This document shows, piece by piece, positions 44,003 through 53,741 of a stretch of DNA of 64,000 nucleotides (within the stretch, counting starts at the first letter, position 1; every line of letters starts with the position of its first letter). Position numbers and translations under genes: made by a program. The stretch lies in NCBI GenBank assembly GCA_033765345.1, contig JANRIC010000120.1, positions 1 through 64,000 on the forward strand. Direction: 5' to 3'. Under the pieces are notes generated by a model, which saw nothing but the letters and a program-made list of their open reading frames with translations, was not told where the DNA came from and made no database searches. This stretch comes from JANRIC01 sp033765345. Its GTDB lineage: Bacteria > Bacteroidota > Bacteroidia > Cytophagales > Microscillaceae.

Positions 44003-45739
44003 ATGAAGCAAATTTTATCTCCTGAAGTACAGGAAAAAGTAAATCAATGGTTATCAGGTAGTTTTGACCAAGAGACTAAAGCACAACTTCAACGGATGTT
44101 GGACGAAAACCAAAGCACCGAGCTGACAGATGCTTTTTACAAAGACCTTGAGTTCGGTACAGGAGGCTTACGCGGCATTATGGGCATCGGCTCCAACCGT
44201 ATCAACCGCTACACCGTAGGCATGGCTACACAAGGCCTGGCAAATTACCTCAAAAAAAGCTTTCCCGACCAACAAATCAAAGTTGCCATTGCACACGATA
44301 GCCGCAACAACAGCAAAGAATTTGCACGTATCACAGCCGATGTATTTTCAGCCAATGATATTTATGTATATCTGTTTGAAGAATTAAGACCTACACCCGA
44401 ATTATCTTTTGCTGTTCGTCATTTTGGCTGCCAAAGTGGAGTCGTACTTACGGCTTCTCATAATCCCAAAGAATACAATGGCTACAAAGCCTATTGGAAC
44501 GATGGCGCGCAAATCGTAGCACCCCATGACAAAAACATCATTAAAGAAGTGGAAAATGTCCGGGTAGAAGACATCCGCTTTGAGCCTGTTGCTGAAAATA
44601 TTCAAATGATTGGCGCCGAAGTAGATACGGCGTATTTGGATCAGGTAGCTGCGCTATCACTTGCCCCAGAACTCATCCAAAGGCAAAAAAACCTTAAAAT
44701 CGTATTTACACCTATTCACGGTACTTCCATCACATTAGTACCTCAACTGCTGCAAAAACTAGGTTTTGCAAATGTTCATATCGTAGAAGAACAATCCAAC
44801 CCTGATGGGAACTTCCCTACGGTCGTTTACCCCAATCCAGAAGAAGCCGAAGCACTCAGCATCGGCCTTGCCAAAGCCAAAGAACTCGATGCCGATCTGC
44901 TGATGGGCACCGACCCAGATGCCGACCGCGTAGGAATCGCTGTCAAAAATCACCACGGCCAGTGGCAACTGCTCAACGGCAACCAGACAGGTACTTTGTT
45001 GATCGATTATCTAATTGGCGCCTGGAAAAGAGCCGGAAAAATAATGGGCAAAGAATATATCGCCAAAACCATCGTGACTACCGATCTCTTGGATGAAATA
45101 GCCCTCAAAAATGGGGTAGAAGTCTACAATACCCTGACCGGATTCAAGTACATCGCCGAAATCCTAAGAAATGAAGAAGGTAAAAAATCCTTTATCGGAG
45201 GTGGCGAAGAAAGCTATGGATACCTAGCTGGCGAATTTGTGCGTGACAAAGATGCCATTATGGCTTGTTCGCTGATTGCCGAAATGGTCGCCTACGCCAA
45301 AGACCAAGGCAAAAGCATTTTTGAAAGACTGATTGAAATTTATCAGGAGTATGGTTTTTATTATGAAAAACTCATCTCATTGACCAAAAAAGGCAAAGCT
45401 GGTGCTGATGAAATCAAAGCCATGATGGAGCAGTTTCGTAGCAATCCACCCCAGATGCTGGCCGGTAGCCAAGTAGCTAAAGTAATGGATTATCAGGCTG
45501 GGATTATCAAAAATCTGCTCACTGGCACAGAAGAACACATCGATATGGAGCGTTCGAATGTACTGCAATTCCTGACCGAAGACGGCAGCAAGATTTCCGC
45601 TCGCCCCTCAGGAACTGAGCCCAAGATCAAGTTTTATTTTAGTGTCAAAGAGCCACTCGCTTCCAAAGATCAGTTTGATGCTGTTCAGGAGAAATTAGAG
45701 GCGAAAATCACGCAAATTATTGCCGATCTAGGGATTTAA
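44003..45739 (+). CDS. Phosphoglucomutase/phosphomannomutase (phosphohexomutase)
   Basis: A 578-residue alpha-D-phosphohexomutase. The phosphoserine loop is in TASHNPKEYNGYK, the metal loop in GTDPDADRVGIAV, the sugar-specificity loop in GGGEESYGYL, and the phosphate-binding loop near the end in RPSGTEPKIKFY. An N-terminal TGGLRGIMGIGSNRIN segment is also typical. It interconverts glucose-1- and glucose-6-phosphate (or the mannose equivalents, or phosphopentoses) in the cytoplasm. Length fits the longer PGM-type group. A strong terminator follows. Confidence 0.93.
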   Translation: MKQILSPEVQEKVNQWLSGSFDQETKAQLQRMLDENQSTELTDAFYKDLEFGTGGLRGIMGIGSNRINRYTVGMATQGLANYLKKSFPDQQIKVAIAHDSRNNSKEFARITADVFSANDIYVYLFEELRPTPELSFAVRHFGCQSGVVLTASHNPKEYNGYKAYWNDGAQIVAPHDKNIIKEVENVRVEDIRFEPVAENIQMIGAEVDTAYLDQVAALSLAPELIQRQKNLKIVFTPIHGTSITLVPQLLQKLGFANVHIVEEQSNPDGNFPTVVYPNPEEAEALSIGLAKAKELDADLLMGTDPDADRVGIAVKNHHGQWQLLNGNQTGTLLIDYLIGAWKRAGKIMGKEYIAKTIVTTDLLDEIALKNGVEVYNTLTGFKYIAEILRNEEGKKSFIGGGEESYGYLAGEFVRDKDAIMACSLIAEMVAYAKDQGKSIFERLIEIYQEYGFYYEKLISLTKKGKAGADEIKAMMEQFRSNPPQMLAGSQVAKVMDYQAGIIKNLLTGTEEHIDMERSNVLQFLTEDGSKISARPSGTEPKIKFYFSVKEPLASKDQFDAVQEKLEAKITQIIADLGI

Positions 45740-45765
45740 TAATTAGAAAGAATTATTTTCCTAAG

Positions 45766-45799
45766 ACTCTCCTGCTTTTTGAGTGGGAGAGTTTTTTTT
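45766..45799 (+). terminator. Rho-independent terminator after phosphohexomutase
   Basis: Stem ACTCTCC (45766-45772) with GGAGAGT (45786-45792), followed by eight T. Confidence 0.85.
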
Positions 45800-45840
45800 C
45801 GCGCTCTTCAATATCTTGCACAGAATACTACCAACAAAGT

Positions 45841-45873
45841 TTGTCAGACAACCATAAATATTTGTACATTTGC
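45841..45873 (+). promoter_or_regulatory. Promoter for xisH-xisI
   Basis: TTTG at 45841-45844 and TACATTTG (TAnnTTTG) at 45866-45873, spaced 21 bases, 21 bases before the xisH-like TTG start. A close match to the Bacteroidota consensus. Confidence 0.5.
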
Positions 45874-45894
45874 CCTTAAAAATGCTAAACCAAT

Positions 45895-46311
45895 TTGGTA
45901 AAAGATAAATATCATCAATTAGTGCGTCAATGTCTGGAAAATGAAGGTTGGACGATTACACACGATCCTTACAAAATCTCTATTGGTAAACGTAGGGGTT
46001 ATATAGACTTGGGTGCGGCAAGACAAATCATTGCCGCAGAAAAAGCTGAGGAAAAAATTGCTGTTGAAATTAAATCTTTTTCTGAACCTTCTGATTTGGA
46101 TGCTTTTGAAGATGCACTTGGGCAGTTTATCATTTATTGGAGGGCTTTGAAAATAAAAGAAGCTGAAAGAATACTATACTTGGCTGTACCTTTGAACTTC
46201 TATGAACGTTTTTTTGACGATAATTTTTTCTTGGATACTGCCAAGGAATTCGATGTGAAAATGATTATTTTCGATGAATTATCAACTTTAATCACAAAAT
46301 GGATAAAATAA
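45895..46311 (+). CDS. xisH: XisH-family protein
   Basis: A 138-residue protein of the XisH family, restriction-endonuclease-like in fold: EGWTITHDPYKISIG, YIDLGAARQIIAAEKAEEKIAVEIKSF (the core with D, E-x-K) and GQFIIYWRAL. First known as a factor needed for fdxN-element excision in heterocysts of Anabaena, the family is now widespread without heterocysts. The start is TTG at 45895: the nearest ATG is in another frame, and the family begins at about this point. Overlaps xisI by 13 bp. Confidence 0.87.
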   Translation: MVKDKYHQLVRQCLENEGWTITHDPYKISIGKRRGYIDLGAARQIIAAEKAEEKIAVEIKSFSEPSDLDAFEDALGQFIIYWRALKIKEAERILYLAVPLNFYERFFDDNFFLDTAKEFDVKMIIFDELSTLITKWIK

Positions 46312-46646
46312 ATGCCTATAAAAAAATAGTACGTGAATTGGTAACATACGTAGCAGGATTATCTGACTCGGAGGAAGACGGTGTAGAATATCAACTCATT
46401 ACAGATGATGAACACGGACATTATTTATATTTTGGTGTAGGATGGGAGAAAGACAGACATTGGATATACGCTATTTATGTACACATTGATGTAAAATCAT
46501 CAGGTAAGGTTTGGCTACAGCATGATGGGACAGATTTGCGGATCGCAGAACTTTTACACCAGAAAGGAATACCCAAAAATGATATGGTAATAGGATTCCA
46601 GGCTCCTCACATTAGAAAAATGATGAGCGAATATGCGGAAAAATGA
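46299..46646 (+). CDS. xisI: XisI-family protein
   Basis: A 115-residue XisI-type protein: MDKINAYKKIVRELV, QLITDDEHGHYLYFGVGWEKDRHWIYAIYVHIDVK, KVWLQHDGTD and the conserved IAELLxxKGIPKxDMVIGF ending. Always paired with XisH, as here with a 13-bp overlap. Together they have the size, overlap and nuclease-like partner of a toxin-antitoxin-like or recombination-control module; the biochemical role is not established. Confidence 0.9.
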   Translation: MDKINAYKKIVRELVTYVAGLSDSEEDGVEYQLITDDEHGHYLYFGVGWEKDRHWIYAIYVHIDVKSSGKVWLQHDGTDLRIAELLHQKGIPKNDMVIGFQAPHIRKMMSEYAEK

Positions 46647-46800
46647 TTCGAGTAAAAACTAATTTACTTTCTTCAAAATTCTAAAAAACTATCATGACAT
46701 TCATGGCCACCCTCCAAAATACGCCAAAAGTAGCAAGGTAAAGCTTTACCACCCTCCAAAATGAGTTTTGAGGTGCCTGGCAATAGCTTACCCCATAAAA

Positions 46801-46830
46801 AAGCCCTTAAAGCACAGACTTTAAGGGCTT
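46801..46830 (-). terminator. Terminator after aconitase
   Basis: A perfect 12-bp stem (AAGCCCTTAAAG / CTTTAAGGGCTT) with a 6-base loop and a T-run on the minus strand, 48 bases past the aconitase stop. The 231-bp gap also holds two copies of CCACCCTCCAAAAT. Confidence 0.85.
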
Positions 46831-46877
46831 CAAATAGTTTTTCTAAATCTCAAAGATTTGGAAAAACTCCTTGCTGC

Positions 46878-49142
46878 TTATGCATTTTGCATCTTAATCA
46901 GATTCAGTGCCGAACCGGCCTTAAACCACTCGATTTGGGCGGCATTGTAGGTATGTTTGGCTTCTATTTCATCTACTGAACCGTCGCTGTGATTCAGAAC
47001 GATTTTCAAAGGTTTAGCCTCTGCAAACTCAGTCAAACCTACGATATCTACGGTATCATCCTCTTGTACTTTTTCGTAATCGGCAGGATTGGCAAAAGTC
47101 AGGGCAAGCATACCTTGTTTTTTGAGGTTGGTTTCGTGGATACGGGCAAATGACTTAACCATTACGGCTCTTACTCCCATAAAACGAGGCTCCATTGCGG
47201 CGTGTTCTCTGGAAGAACCTTCGCCGTAGTTTTCGTCCCCAAACACCACTGTACCGATTCCGGCAGCTTTGTAAGCCCTTGCAGTAGCAGGTACTTCACC
47301 GTATTGCCCGGTCAGTTGGTTTTTTACTTTATTCACTTCATTGTTGTAGGCATTCACAGCACCGATAAACATATTGTTGGAGATATTGTCTAAGTGCCCG
47401 CGATATTTCAACCAAGGTCCTGCCATAGAGATATGGTCTGTAGTACATTTTCCAAAAGCTTTGAGAAGTACTTTCATACCTTTGAGGTCGGTACCTTCCC
47501 AGGCAGCAAAAGGATCCAGCAATTGCAGTCGATCCGATTCAGGGCTAACAAGCACCTGTACCTGGCTTCCATCTTCGGCCGGCGGGATAAATCCAGCATC
47601 TTCTACGGCATATCCTTGGGGGGGAGCCATCAGACCTTGAGGTTCGTCAAATTTCACGGTTTCTCCGTCTTCGTTGATGAGGGTATCCGTGGTGGGGTTG
47701 AAGGTCAGGTCTCCGGCGATGGCTAGGGCGGTTACGATCTCAGGGGAAGCTACAAAAGCGCGTGTGGCCTGATTCCCATCGTTGCGTTTGGCAAAGTTAC
47801 GGTTGAAAGAAGTGATGATGGAATTGGCCTTGTTGGGGTCATCGGTATGGCGTGCCCACTGTCCGATACAAGGTCCGCAGGCATTGGCAAGAACTACGCC
47901 GCCCATTTGATCAAAAGTATCAAGAATTCCGTCTCTTTCGGCAGTAAAGCGTACTGTTTCAGAACCTGGCGTGATGGTAAACTCAGATTTCGCCTTTAAT
48001 TTTTTGCTGATGGCTTGTTGTGCGATAGAAGCGGCACGGGTCAAATCTTCATAAGAAGAGTTGGTACATGAGCCGATCAGACCTACTTCCAGCTTTTGAG
48101 GGTAACCGTGTTCTTTGACTGCTTTGGCAAACTCAGAAAGTGGCCAAGCCAAATCCGGCGTATAAGGACCGTTGATATGCGGCTCAAGCTCCGAAAGGTT
48201 AATCTCGATCAGTTGGTCATAATACTGAGCAGGATCGGCATACACTTCGGTGTCTGCTCTGAGGTGTGCTCGTTGTGCATCGGCCAGTTCGGCTACATCG
48301 GCACGTCCGGTAGATTCCAGATAAGCCTTCATGTAGTCGTCATAGCCGAAAAGCGAGGTAGTAGCACCGATTTCGGCTCCCATATTACAGATTGTACCTT
48401 TTCCGGTAGCAGAAAGGGCATCAGCACCTTCTCCGAAATATTCCACGATGGCTCCAGTGCCACCTTTTACGGTCAGGATGCCGGCTACTTTGAGGATTAC
48501 GTCTTTGGCAGAAGTCCAGCCGCTTAGTTTGCCAGTCAGGTGAACACCGATGAGTTTGGGAAATTTAAGCTCCCAGGCCATTCCGGCCATCACGTCTACG
48601 GCGTCAGCCCCTCCAACTCCAATGGCGATCATTCCGAGTCCGCCGGCATTGGGTGTGTGCGAGTCGGTACCGATCATCATTCCGCCGGGGAAGGCATAGT
48701 TTTCGAGTACGACTTGGTGGATAATTCCTGCGCCTGCTTTCCAGAAACCGATACCGTATTTATTGGATACAGATTGTAAAAAATCATACACTTCTTTGTT
48801 AGATACGTTGGCGGTTTCCAAGTCCTTTTTAGCACCCAATTTGGCCTGGATTAAGTGGTCACAGTGTACTGTAGAAGGCACAAATACCTGGGCTCTACCA
48901 GCTTGCATAAACTGAAGCAGTGCCATTTGTGCAGTGGCATCCTGCATCGCTACGCGGTCTGGGGCAAAATCCACATAGTCTTCGCCTCTTTTAAAAGCTT
49001 TGGTAGGCATCCCATCGAAGAGATGTGCATAAAGAATCTTTTCAGCCAGGGTCAAGGGGCGACCGACGATATTTTTGGCGGCCTGAATGCGTTCACCCAT
49101 ACGAGTGTACACAGCCTTAATCATGTCAATATCAAAAGCCAT
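46878..49142 (-). CDS. acn: Aconitate hydratase
   Basis: A 754-residue aconitase of the mitochondrial/AcnA type, converting citrate to isocitrate. Cluster cysteines lie in GLIGSCTNSSYED and ANACGPCIGQW. Other marks are HCDHLIQ, GTDSHTPNAGGLGM, and the C-terminal swivel domain with GDENYGEGSSREHAAMEPR and KSFARIHETNLKKQG. Length is that of mitochondrial aconitase rather than bacterial AcnA (about 890). It pairs functionally with the NAD-IDH at 10148-11146. Own terminator. Confidence 0.95.
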   Translation of the reverse strand: MAFDIDMIKAVYTRMGERIQAAKNIVGRPLTLAEKILYAHLFDGMPTKAFKRGEDYVDFAPDRVAMQDATAQMALLQFMQAGRAQVFVPSTVHCDHLIQAKLGAKKDLETANVSNKEVYDFLQSVSNKYGIGFWKAGAGIIHQVVLENYAFPGGMMIGTDSHTPNAGGLGMIAIGVGGADAVDVMAGMAWELKFPKLIGVHLTGKLSGWTSAKDVILKVAGILTVKGGTGAIVEYFGEGADALSATGKGTICNMGAEIGATTSLFGYDDYMKAYLESTGRADVAELADAQRAHLRADTEVYADPAQYYDQLIEINLSELEPHINGPYTPDLAWPLSEFAKAVKEHGYPQKLEVGLIGSCTNSSYEDLTRAASIAQQAISKKLKAKSEFTITPGSETVRFTAERDGILDTFDQMGGVVLANACGPCIGQWARHTDDPNKANSIITSFNRNFAKRNDGNQATRAFVASPEIVTALAIAGDLTFNPTTDTLINEDGETVKFDEPQGLMAPPQGYAVEDAGFIPPAEDGSQVQVLVSPESDRLQLLDPFAAWEGTDLKGMKVLLKAFGKCTTDHISMAGPWLKYRGHLDNISNNMFIGAVNAYNNEVNKVKNQLTGQYGEVPATARAYKAAGIGTVVFGDENYGEGSSREHAAMEPRFMGVRAVMVKSFARIHETNLKKQGMLALTFANPADYEKVQEDDTVDIVGLTEFAEAKPLKIVLNHSDGSVDEIEAKHTYNAAQIEWFKAGSALNLIKMQNA

Positions 49143-49251
49143 ATTTTAAGAAATTTTAAGTTGAGAATAAAAAATCAATTCTTTGCTAACAAAGATAAAG
49201 AATGAAATAGTATTTCTAATAGTACCGCTCTTATTTAGATAGTTTCTATTT

Positions 49252-50025
49252 TTAAAATCCAAATTTACTTTTTTCCTGCTTGAGAGAAATGTCATCATTT
49301 GACACAAATCGATAAAAATAGGGCGAACGGTGCGGTTCTCCAGTTTTTTGATGGCTTAATTTTTCAAGCATATTTTCTTTAAGGATTTTTTTACGAAAAT
49401 TGCCTCGGTCTATGGGGCGACCTAAAATGGCTTCATATAACTTTTGTAACTCTGGTAAAGTAAACATTTCGGGCAGTAAATCCACACCTACAGGATAAGT
49501 TGATAAATCGTGGGACAATATTTCCCGGGCTTTCTCCACTATTTCGGGGTGATCCATCGCAAGCACACCCACCGCATCGATATCCAGCCAGGTATATGCT
49601 TCTGTAAAAATATCCAACTGGGGTGCTACTCGGTTGTACTCGACCAGGGCATAATACCCAACCGTAACGAAGCGGTGGTTATACCAATCTCGGATTTTAG
49701 GATATAAAGTTGTACGTTCTTTAATCGCTTTTTGTACTTCAGGGAAATAACGAGACTTTTTACCGAAAGTATGAAATTGCCGGAGAAAAAGCCGTTCAAT
49801 GCCTGTTCTTTCCCTCAAATTTCTGGCTGCAGATTCTTCCAAATCTTCTTCCTGCCATACAAATCCGCTGGGTAGCACCCAAAAATCCACCCCAATCATC
49901 TTGAGTGCTAATACCTTTAAAGTTTCTTCGTGATAGGTAAAAATCACAAAATCCAGGGATAGCTGCGGTATATAGTTTTTGGGGTCAAAGCTGTTGAGGT
50001 AATCTTGTATTCGAGTATCTTTCAT
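49252..50025 (-). CDS. NUDIX-domain transcriptional regulator (NrtR/AraR-like)
   Basis: A 257-residue protein with a degenerate NUDIX fold (about 20-170: SLDFVIFTYHEETLKVLALKM, LPSGFVWQEEDLEESAARNLRERTGI) lacking the canonical E-x-x-E-E catalytic string, followed by a winged-helix DNA-binding domain (about 185-245: LPEMFTLPELQKLYEAILGRPIDRGNFRKKIL). This is the architecture of NrtR-type and Bacteroidota sugar regulators that bind a small effector rather than hydrolyse it. It is divergent from the ThuA/sugar dehydrogenase gene with a 17-bp palindrome between them, so it probably controls that gene and itself. Confidence 0.87.
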   Translation of the reverse strand: MKDTRIQDYLNSFDPKNYIPQLSLDFVIFTYHEETLKVLALKMIGVDFWVLPSGFVWQEEDLEESAARNLRERTGIERLFLRQFHTFGKKSRYFPEVQKAIKERTTLYPKIRDWYNHRFVTVGYYALVEYNRVAPQLDIFTEAYTWLDIDAVGVLAMDHPEIVEKAREILSHDLSTYPVGVDLLPEMFTLPELQKLYEAILGRPIDRGNFRKKILKENMLEKLSHQKTGEPHRSPYFYRFVSNDDISLKQEKSKFGF

Positions 50026-50062
50026 ATTCTTATTATTTCAAGATAAAATTGCAAAAAACCTT

Positions 50063-50079
50063 TGAGTAAATTATACTCA
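50063..50079. promoter_or_regulatory. Palindromic operator between NUDIX regulator and ThuA gene
   Basis: Perfect 17-bp palindrome TGAGTAAATTATACTCA (arms TGAGTA and TACTCA). A TAAATTTG element at 50095-50102 could be the -7 box for the ThuA gene, so binding here would block its promoter. Resembles NrtR-type sites in size and AT-rich centre. Confidence 0.6.
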
Positions 50080-50168
50080 TTTAGATTTTTTTTCTAAATT
50101 TGAATACTTGATTTGAAATTTCTTTTGTTAATAGTCTAAAATCATTACAAACTCATTAGTTATTGACC

Positions 50169-53100
50169 ATGAAACGTATACTGATCATTTTGGGAATCGT
50201 TGCCGTAACATCATTTGCGCTCTACCGATTCGTTTTTGCCAAAAAACGCTTTGTCAGCGTGTTGGTATTTTCAAAAACCGAACAATTTAGGCATGCTTCT
50301 ATTGCAGCCGGAAAAAAGGCACTGGTTCAACTCGGCAAAGAATACAACTTCAGGGTAGATACTACCGAAGATGCCAATTTTTTTAAAGAAAAAAATCTCG
50401 CAAAGTACAATGTCGTTGTCTTTCTCAATACCACAGGCGATGTACTCAATGAAGCCCAACAACTGGAAATGAACCGATTTATCCAGGCCGGCGGTGGTTT
50501 TGTAGGGATTCACGCAGCGGCCGACACCGAATACGAATGGCCTTGGTACGGCAAACTGGTAGGTGCTTATTTCAATGGGCATCCCAATAAACCCAATGTA
50601 CGCGAAGCAGATATCCAACTAGTGGATGATAAACACATTTCTACCAAAATGCTGCCCAAAAAGTGGCACCGCAAAGACGAATGGTACAATTATAAAGACA
50701 TCAACCCCGGAATCCAGGTATTGCTCAATCTGGATGAAAAATCCTACAAAGGCGGTACCAACGGCGAAAATCACCCCATCGCTTGGTGCCACGAATACGA
50801 TGGTGGACGCGCCTGGTACACAGGCCTAGGGCATACCGATGAGTCATATTCTGAAAAATTATTCCTTGAGCATCTATTAGGAGGTATTGAGTATGCTGCC
50901 GGTGAGGGCAATCCTGTCAATTATGCCAATGCCAACGTAGCTCCCGAAGAAAACCGATTTACAAAAGTCGTATTGGATGAGCAATTGGACGAACCCATGG
51001 AACTCGAGATACTGCCGGACGGCAAGATCATTTTCATAGAGCGAGATGGAAATATTAAGGTATTTGATCGTAAGGCAGATAGCTCCCAAGTGATTCAAAA
51101 AATGGATGTTTTTTCTAAACTAGAAGATGGCCTCCTGGGTTTGGCACTTGACCCAAACATCCAAGAAAATAATTGGGTATACTTATTTTATTCAGACCCC
51201 AAAAAATCGCAGCAAAATGTCTCCCGCTTTACGATGGGCAAGGATTATTTGTCTATTGACCTCAAATCCGAAAAACGTTTGCTTGAAATTCCTACCCAAA
51301 GAGAAGAATGCTGCCATTCTGCCGGAAGTATGGAAATGACCAAAGACGGTCTACTTTATATCGCTTTGGGTGACAATACCAACCCTCACGCCTCCGAAGG
51401 GTATTCTCCTAGCGACGAACGCAAAGACCGCTCACCCTGGGATGCACAGAAATCATCTGCCAATACTCAAGACCTCAGAGGTAAAATATTAAGGATCAAA
51501 CCCGAAGCCAACGGCACGTACAGCATTCCTCTAGGAAACCTATTTAGCGATAAAAAAGATGGCCGCCCCGAAATCTATGTAATGGGTTGCCGGAATCCTT
51601 ATCGTATGTCTATTGACCAACATACTGGTTATCTGTATTGGGGCGAAGTAGGTCCAGATGCAGGCGAAGACAGTAAGGGGAGGGGTTCTCGAGGTTATGA
51701 TGAAATCAATCAGGCACGTAAAGCCGGATTTTTTGGTTGGCCTTATTTTGTGGGGAATAACTACCCGTATCACAAGTATGATTTTGCCAAAGAAGCTTCT
51801 TTGGCAACCTTTAACCCGGAAAAACCCCTCAATGAATCACCCAATAATACTGGAGCTAAAACTTTGCCTCCAGCACAACCTGCTTTTATCTGGTATCCTT
51901 ATGGAGCTTCCAAAGAATTCCCAATGGTCGGCGAAGGTGCAAGAAATGCTATGGCAGGACCCGTATTTTACTTGAAAGATTATCCCAATAATCCAGGGCG
52001 TTTTCCTGAGTTTTTTGATGGAAAGCTTTTTATCTATGACTGGATGCGCGGCTGGATTATGGCGGTGACTATGGATGAAAAAGGCAATTACAAACGCATG
52101 GATAGATTTATGCCGAGTCAGAAGTTCAGCAATCCGATTGATATGGTTTTTGGCCCCGATGGAGATATGTATCTGCTGGAATACGGGCAGGTTTGGTTTT
52201 CTCAAAACCCGGACGCTCGACTGGTACATATTAAATATGAGTCGGGTAATCGCAAGCCTCTAGCCAAAATCAAGGCCGACAAAACCGTAGGTGCTTTGCC
52301 GATGAAAGTACAATTCAGTGCCGAAGAATCCATTGACTATGACGGCGATAATCTCAGCTATGCCTGGTATTTTGGAGAAGGTGAAAAAATAGATTCTAAG
52401 GAAGCCAATCCAACATTTACTTTCGAGAAGGCCGGCAAGCATACTGTTCGCCTAGTAATCAAAGACCCTTCCGGTCTGAGTTCGGAAGCACGACTCGATA
52501 TCTTGGCTGGAAATGAACTACCAGAACTTAGCTGGAAATTTACGGGCAATCGCTCTTTTTATTGGGACAAATACGCGCTTGAGTACGAAGTAATAGCCAA
52601 AGATAAGGAAGATGGCACCGTAGGCAATGGCATTGACCCTCAAAATGTCTATGTAAGTATTGAGTTCTTAGAAAAAGGCTATGATACCAATGAAATCGCC
52701 ATGGGGCATCAGGCTTTACAGGAAGCTTCCTTATTCCTTTTAGGCAAACAATTGATGGATCAATCCGACTGTAGTGCCTGCCACCAACAGAATAAAAAAT
52801 CTGTGGGGCCTTCCTACGAAGACATTGCCCAAAAATACAAAGGCGACGCTACTGCTCTGGATAAACTTTCTAAAAAAATCATCGCAGGCGGTGGTGGCGT
52901 TTGGGGAGAAACCATCATGGCGGCTCACCCCCAACTCTCACTCAGTGAAGCCCAGCAAATGACCCGCTATATTCTCTCTTTGGGAGGCGATCAAAGCCTT
53001 AAAACTAAAGGATTAGCCCTTAAAGGAAACTATGCCTTTGACAAACATAAAAAGGAAAACCTAGAGGGTAAATATATTCTTACGGCTACTTACACAGATA

Positions 53101-53582
53101 AAGGGGGAGACCAGATCGGACCGCTGACCGTCAGGGATGTGATCACACTAAGGAATCCTACCATAGGTGCCAGTCAATTTACAGAGGCGGCCAAAGCGCA
53201 GAAGTTTACCGTGACGCCTGAAATGTCGCAGGGGATGGTTAAAGAAGACGTAGATATATTGATGGGCGAAGCCGGAGGTTTTGCCAAATATGAAAAAATT
53301 GACCTTTCCGGTGTAAAATCTCTTACTTTGGGAGTGGTCAAAGCAGGGGCTTATTTTAGCGGCGGGAATATAGAATTCAGAATAGACTCGCCAACGGGCC
53401 TCAAAATCGGAGACTTTAAGGTGAGTATGCCGCTCACCAGTTTGGGATTTGATGAAATCAAAAGCAATATCAAAGCTACAGAAGGTGTACACGATGTATA
53501 TATGGTTTTCAAAGGAAAAGGGGGTAAACCTGTGTGTGCAGTAGTTACTATTTTCTTTGATCATCAGGGAGTCGTGCAATAA
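50169..53582 (+). CDS. ThuA / sugar dehydrogenase / PKD / cytochrome c multidomain protein
   Basis: A 1,137-residue exported protein from the ATG at 50169 (a TTG two codons earlier is also open). Order: signal/membrane helix (1-24); ThuA-like domain (about 28-245; GGGFVGIHAAADTEYEWPWYG); six-bladed glucose/sorbosone-dehydrogenase propeller (about 258-680; GLLGLALDP, RNPYRMSID, GPDAGEDS); PKD domain (about 695-785); a class I cytochrome c (about 850-935) with heme motif CSACH and a later Met; and a C-terminal CBM6-like beta sandwich. It likely oxidises a sugar or its keto form in the periplasm and passes electrons to its heme. Substrate unknown. Controlled, by position, by the divergent NUDIX regulator. 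Confidence 0.88.
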   Translation: MKRILIILGIVAVTSFALYRFVFAKKRFVSVLVFSKTEQFRHASIAAGKKALVQLGKEYNFRVDTTEDANFFKEKNLAKYNVVVFLNTTGDVLNEAQQLEMNRFIQAGGGFVGIHAAADTEYEWPWYGKLVGAYFNGHPNKPNVREADIQLVDDKHISTKMLPKKWHRKDEWYNYKDINPGIQVLLNLDEKSYKGGTNGENHPIAWCHEYDGGRAWYTGLGHTDESYSEKLFLEHLLGGIEYAAGEGNPVNYANANVAPEENRFTKVVLDEQLDEPMELEILPDGKIIFIERDGNIKVFDRKADSSQVIQKMDVFSKLEDGLLGLALDPNIQENNWVYLFYSDPKKSQQNVSRFTMGKDYLSIDLKSEKRLLEIPTQREECCHSAGSMEMTKDGLLYIALGDNTNPHASEGYSPSDERKDRSPWDAQKSSANTQDLRGKILRIKPEANGTYSIPLGNLFSDKKDGRPEIYVMGCRNPYRMSIDQHTGYLYWGEVGPDAGEDSKGRGSRGYDEINQARKAGFFGWPYFVGNNYPYHKYDFAKEASLATFNPEKPLNESPNNTGAKTLPPAQPAFIWYPYGASKEFPMVGEGARNAMAGPVFYLKDYPNNPGRFPEFFDGKLFIYDWMRGWIMAVTMDEKGNYKRMDRFMPSQKFSNPIDMVFGPDGDMYLLEYGQVWFSQNPDARLVHIKYESGNRKPLAKIKADKTVGALPMKVQFSAEESIDYDGDNLSYAWYFGEGEKIDSKEANPTFTFEKAGKHTVRLVIKDPSGLSSEARLDILAGNELPELSWKFTGNRSFYWDKYALEYEVIAKDKEDGTVGNGIDPQNVYVSIEFLEKGYDTNEIAMGHQALQEASLFLLGKQLMDQSDCSACHQQNKKSVGPSYEDIAQKYKGDATALDKLSKKIIAGGGGVWGETIMAAHPQLSLSEAQQMTRYILSLGGDQSLKTKGLALKGNYAFDKHKKENLEGKYILTATYTDKGGDQIGPLTVRDVITLRNPTIGASQFTEAAKAQKFTVTPEMSQGMVKEDVDILMGEAGGFAKYEKIDLSGVKSLTLGVVKAGAYFSGGNIEFRIDSPTGLKIGDFKVSMPLTSLGFDEIKSNIKATEGVHDVYMVFKGKGGKPVCAVVTIFFDHQGVVQ

Positions 53583-53630
53583 GCGGGAAGAATCGCCCCA
53601 TTTGGAGGAGTATTCGTAGATGGTTGTTTA

Positions 53631-53679
53631 TTGCCACGGATGCACGAATGAATGTATTTTATTCGTGCACGCACGGCAA
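53631..53679. other. Imperfect inverted repeat
   Basis: TTGCC...TGCACGAAT at 53631-53649 faces ATTCGTGCA...GGCAA at 53661-53679, with an interior loop. No T-run. It lies between the ThuA gene and the alcohol dehydrogenase gene and may be a transcript-stabilising hairpin or REP-like element. Confidence 0.45.
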
Positions 53680-53741
53680 TGGTTATCAAGAAGTAATTGC
53701 GTATTATTAAACAAATTGTTAAAACAAAATAACCTTATACT

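Noticed and set aside
50163..50168. TTG start for the ThuA protein
   Set aside because: The ATG two codons later gives a normal signal-peptide start.
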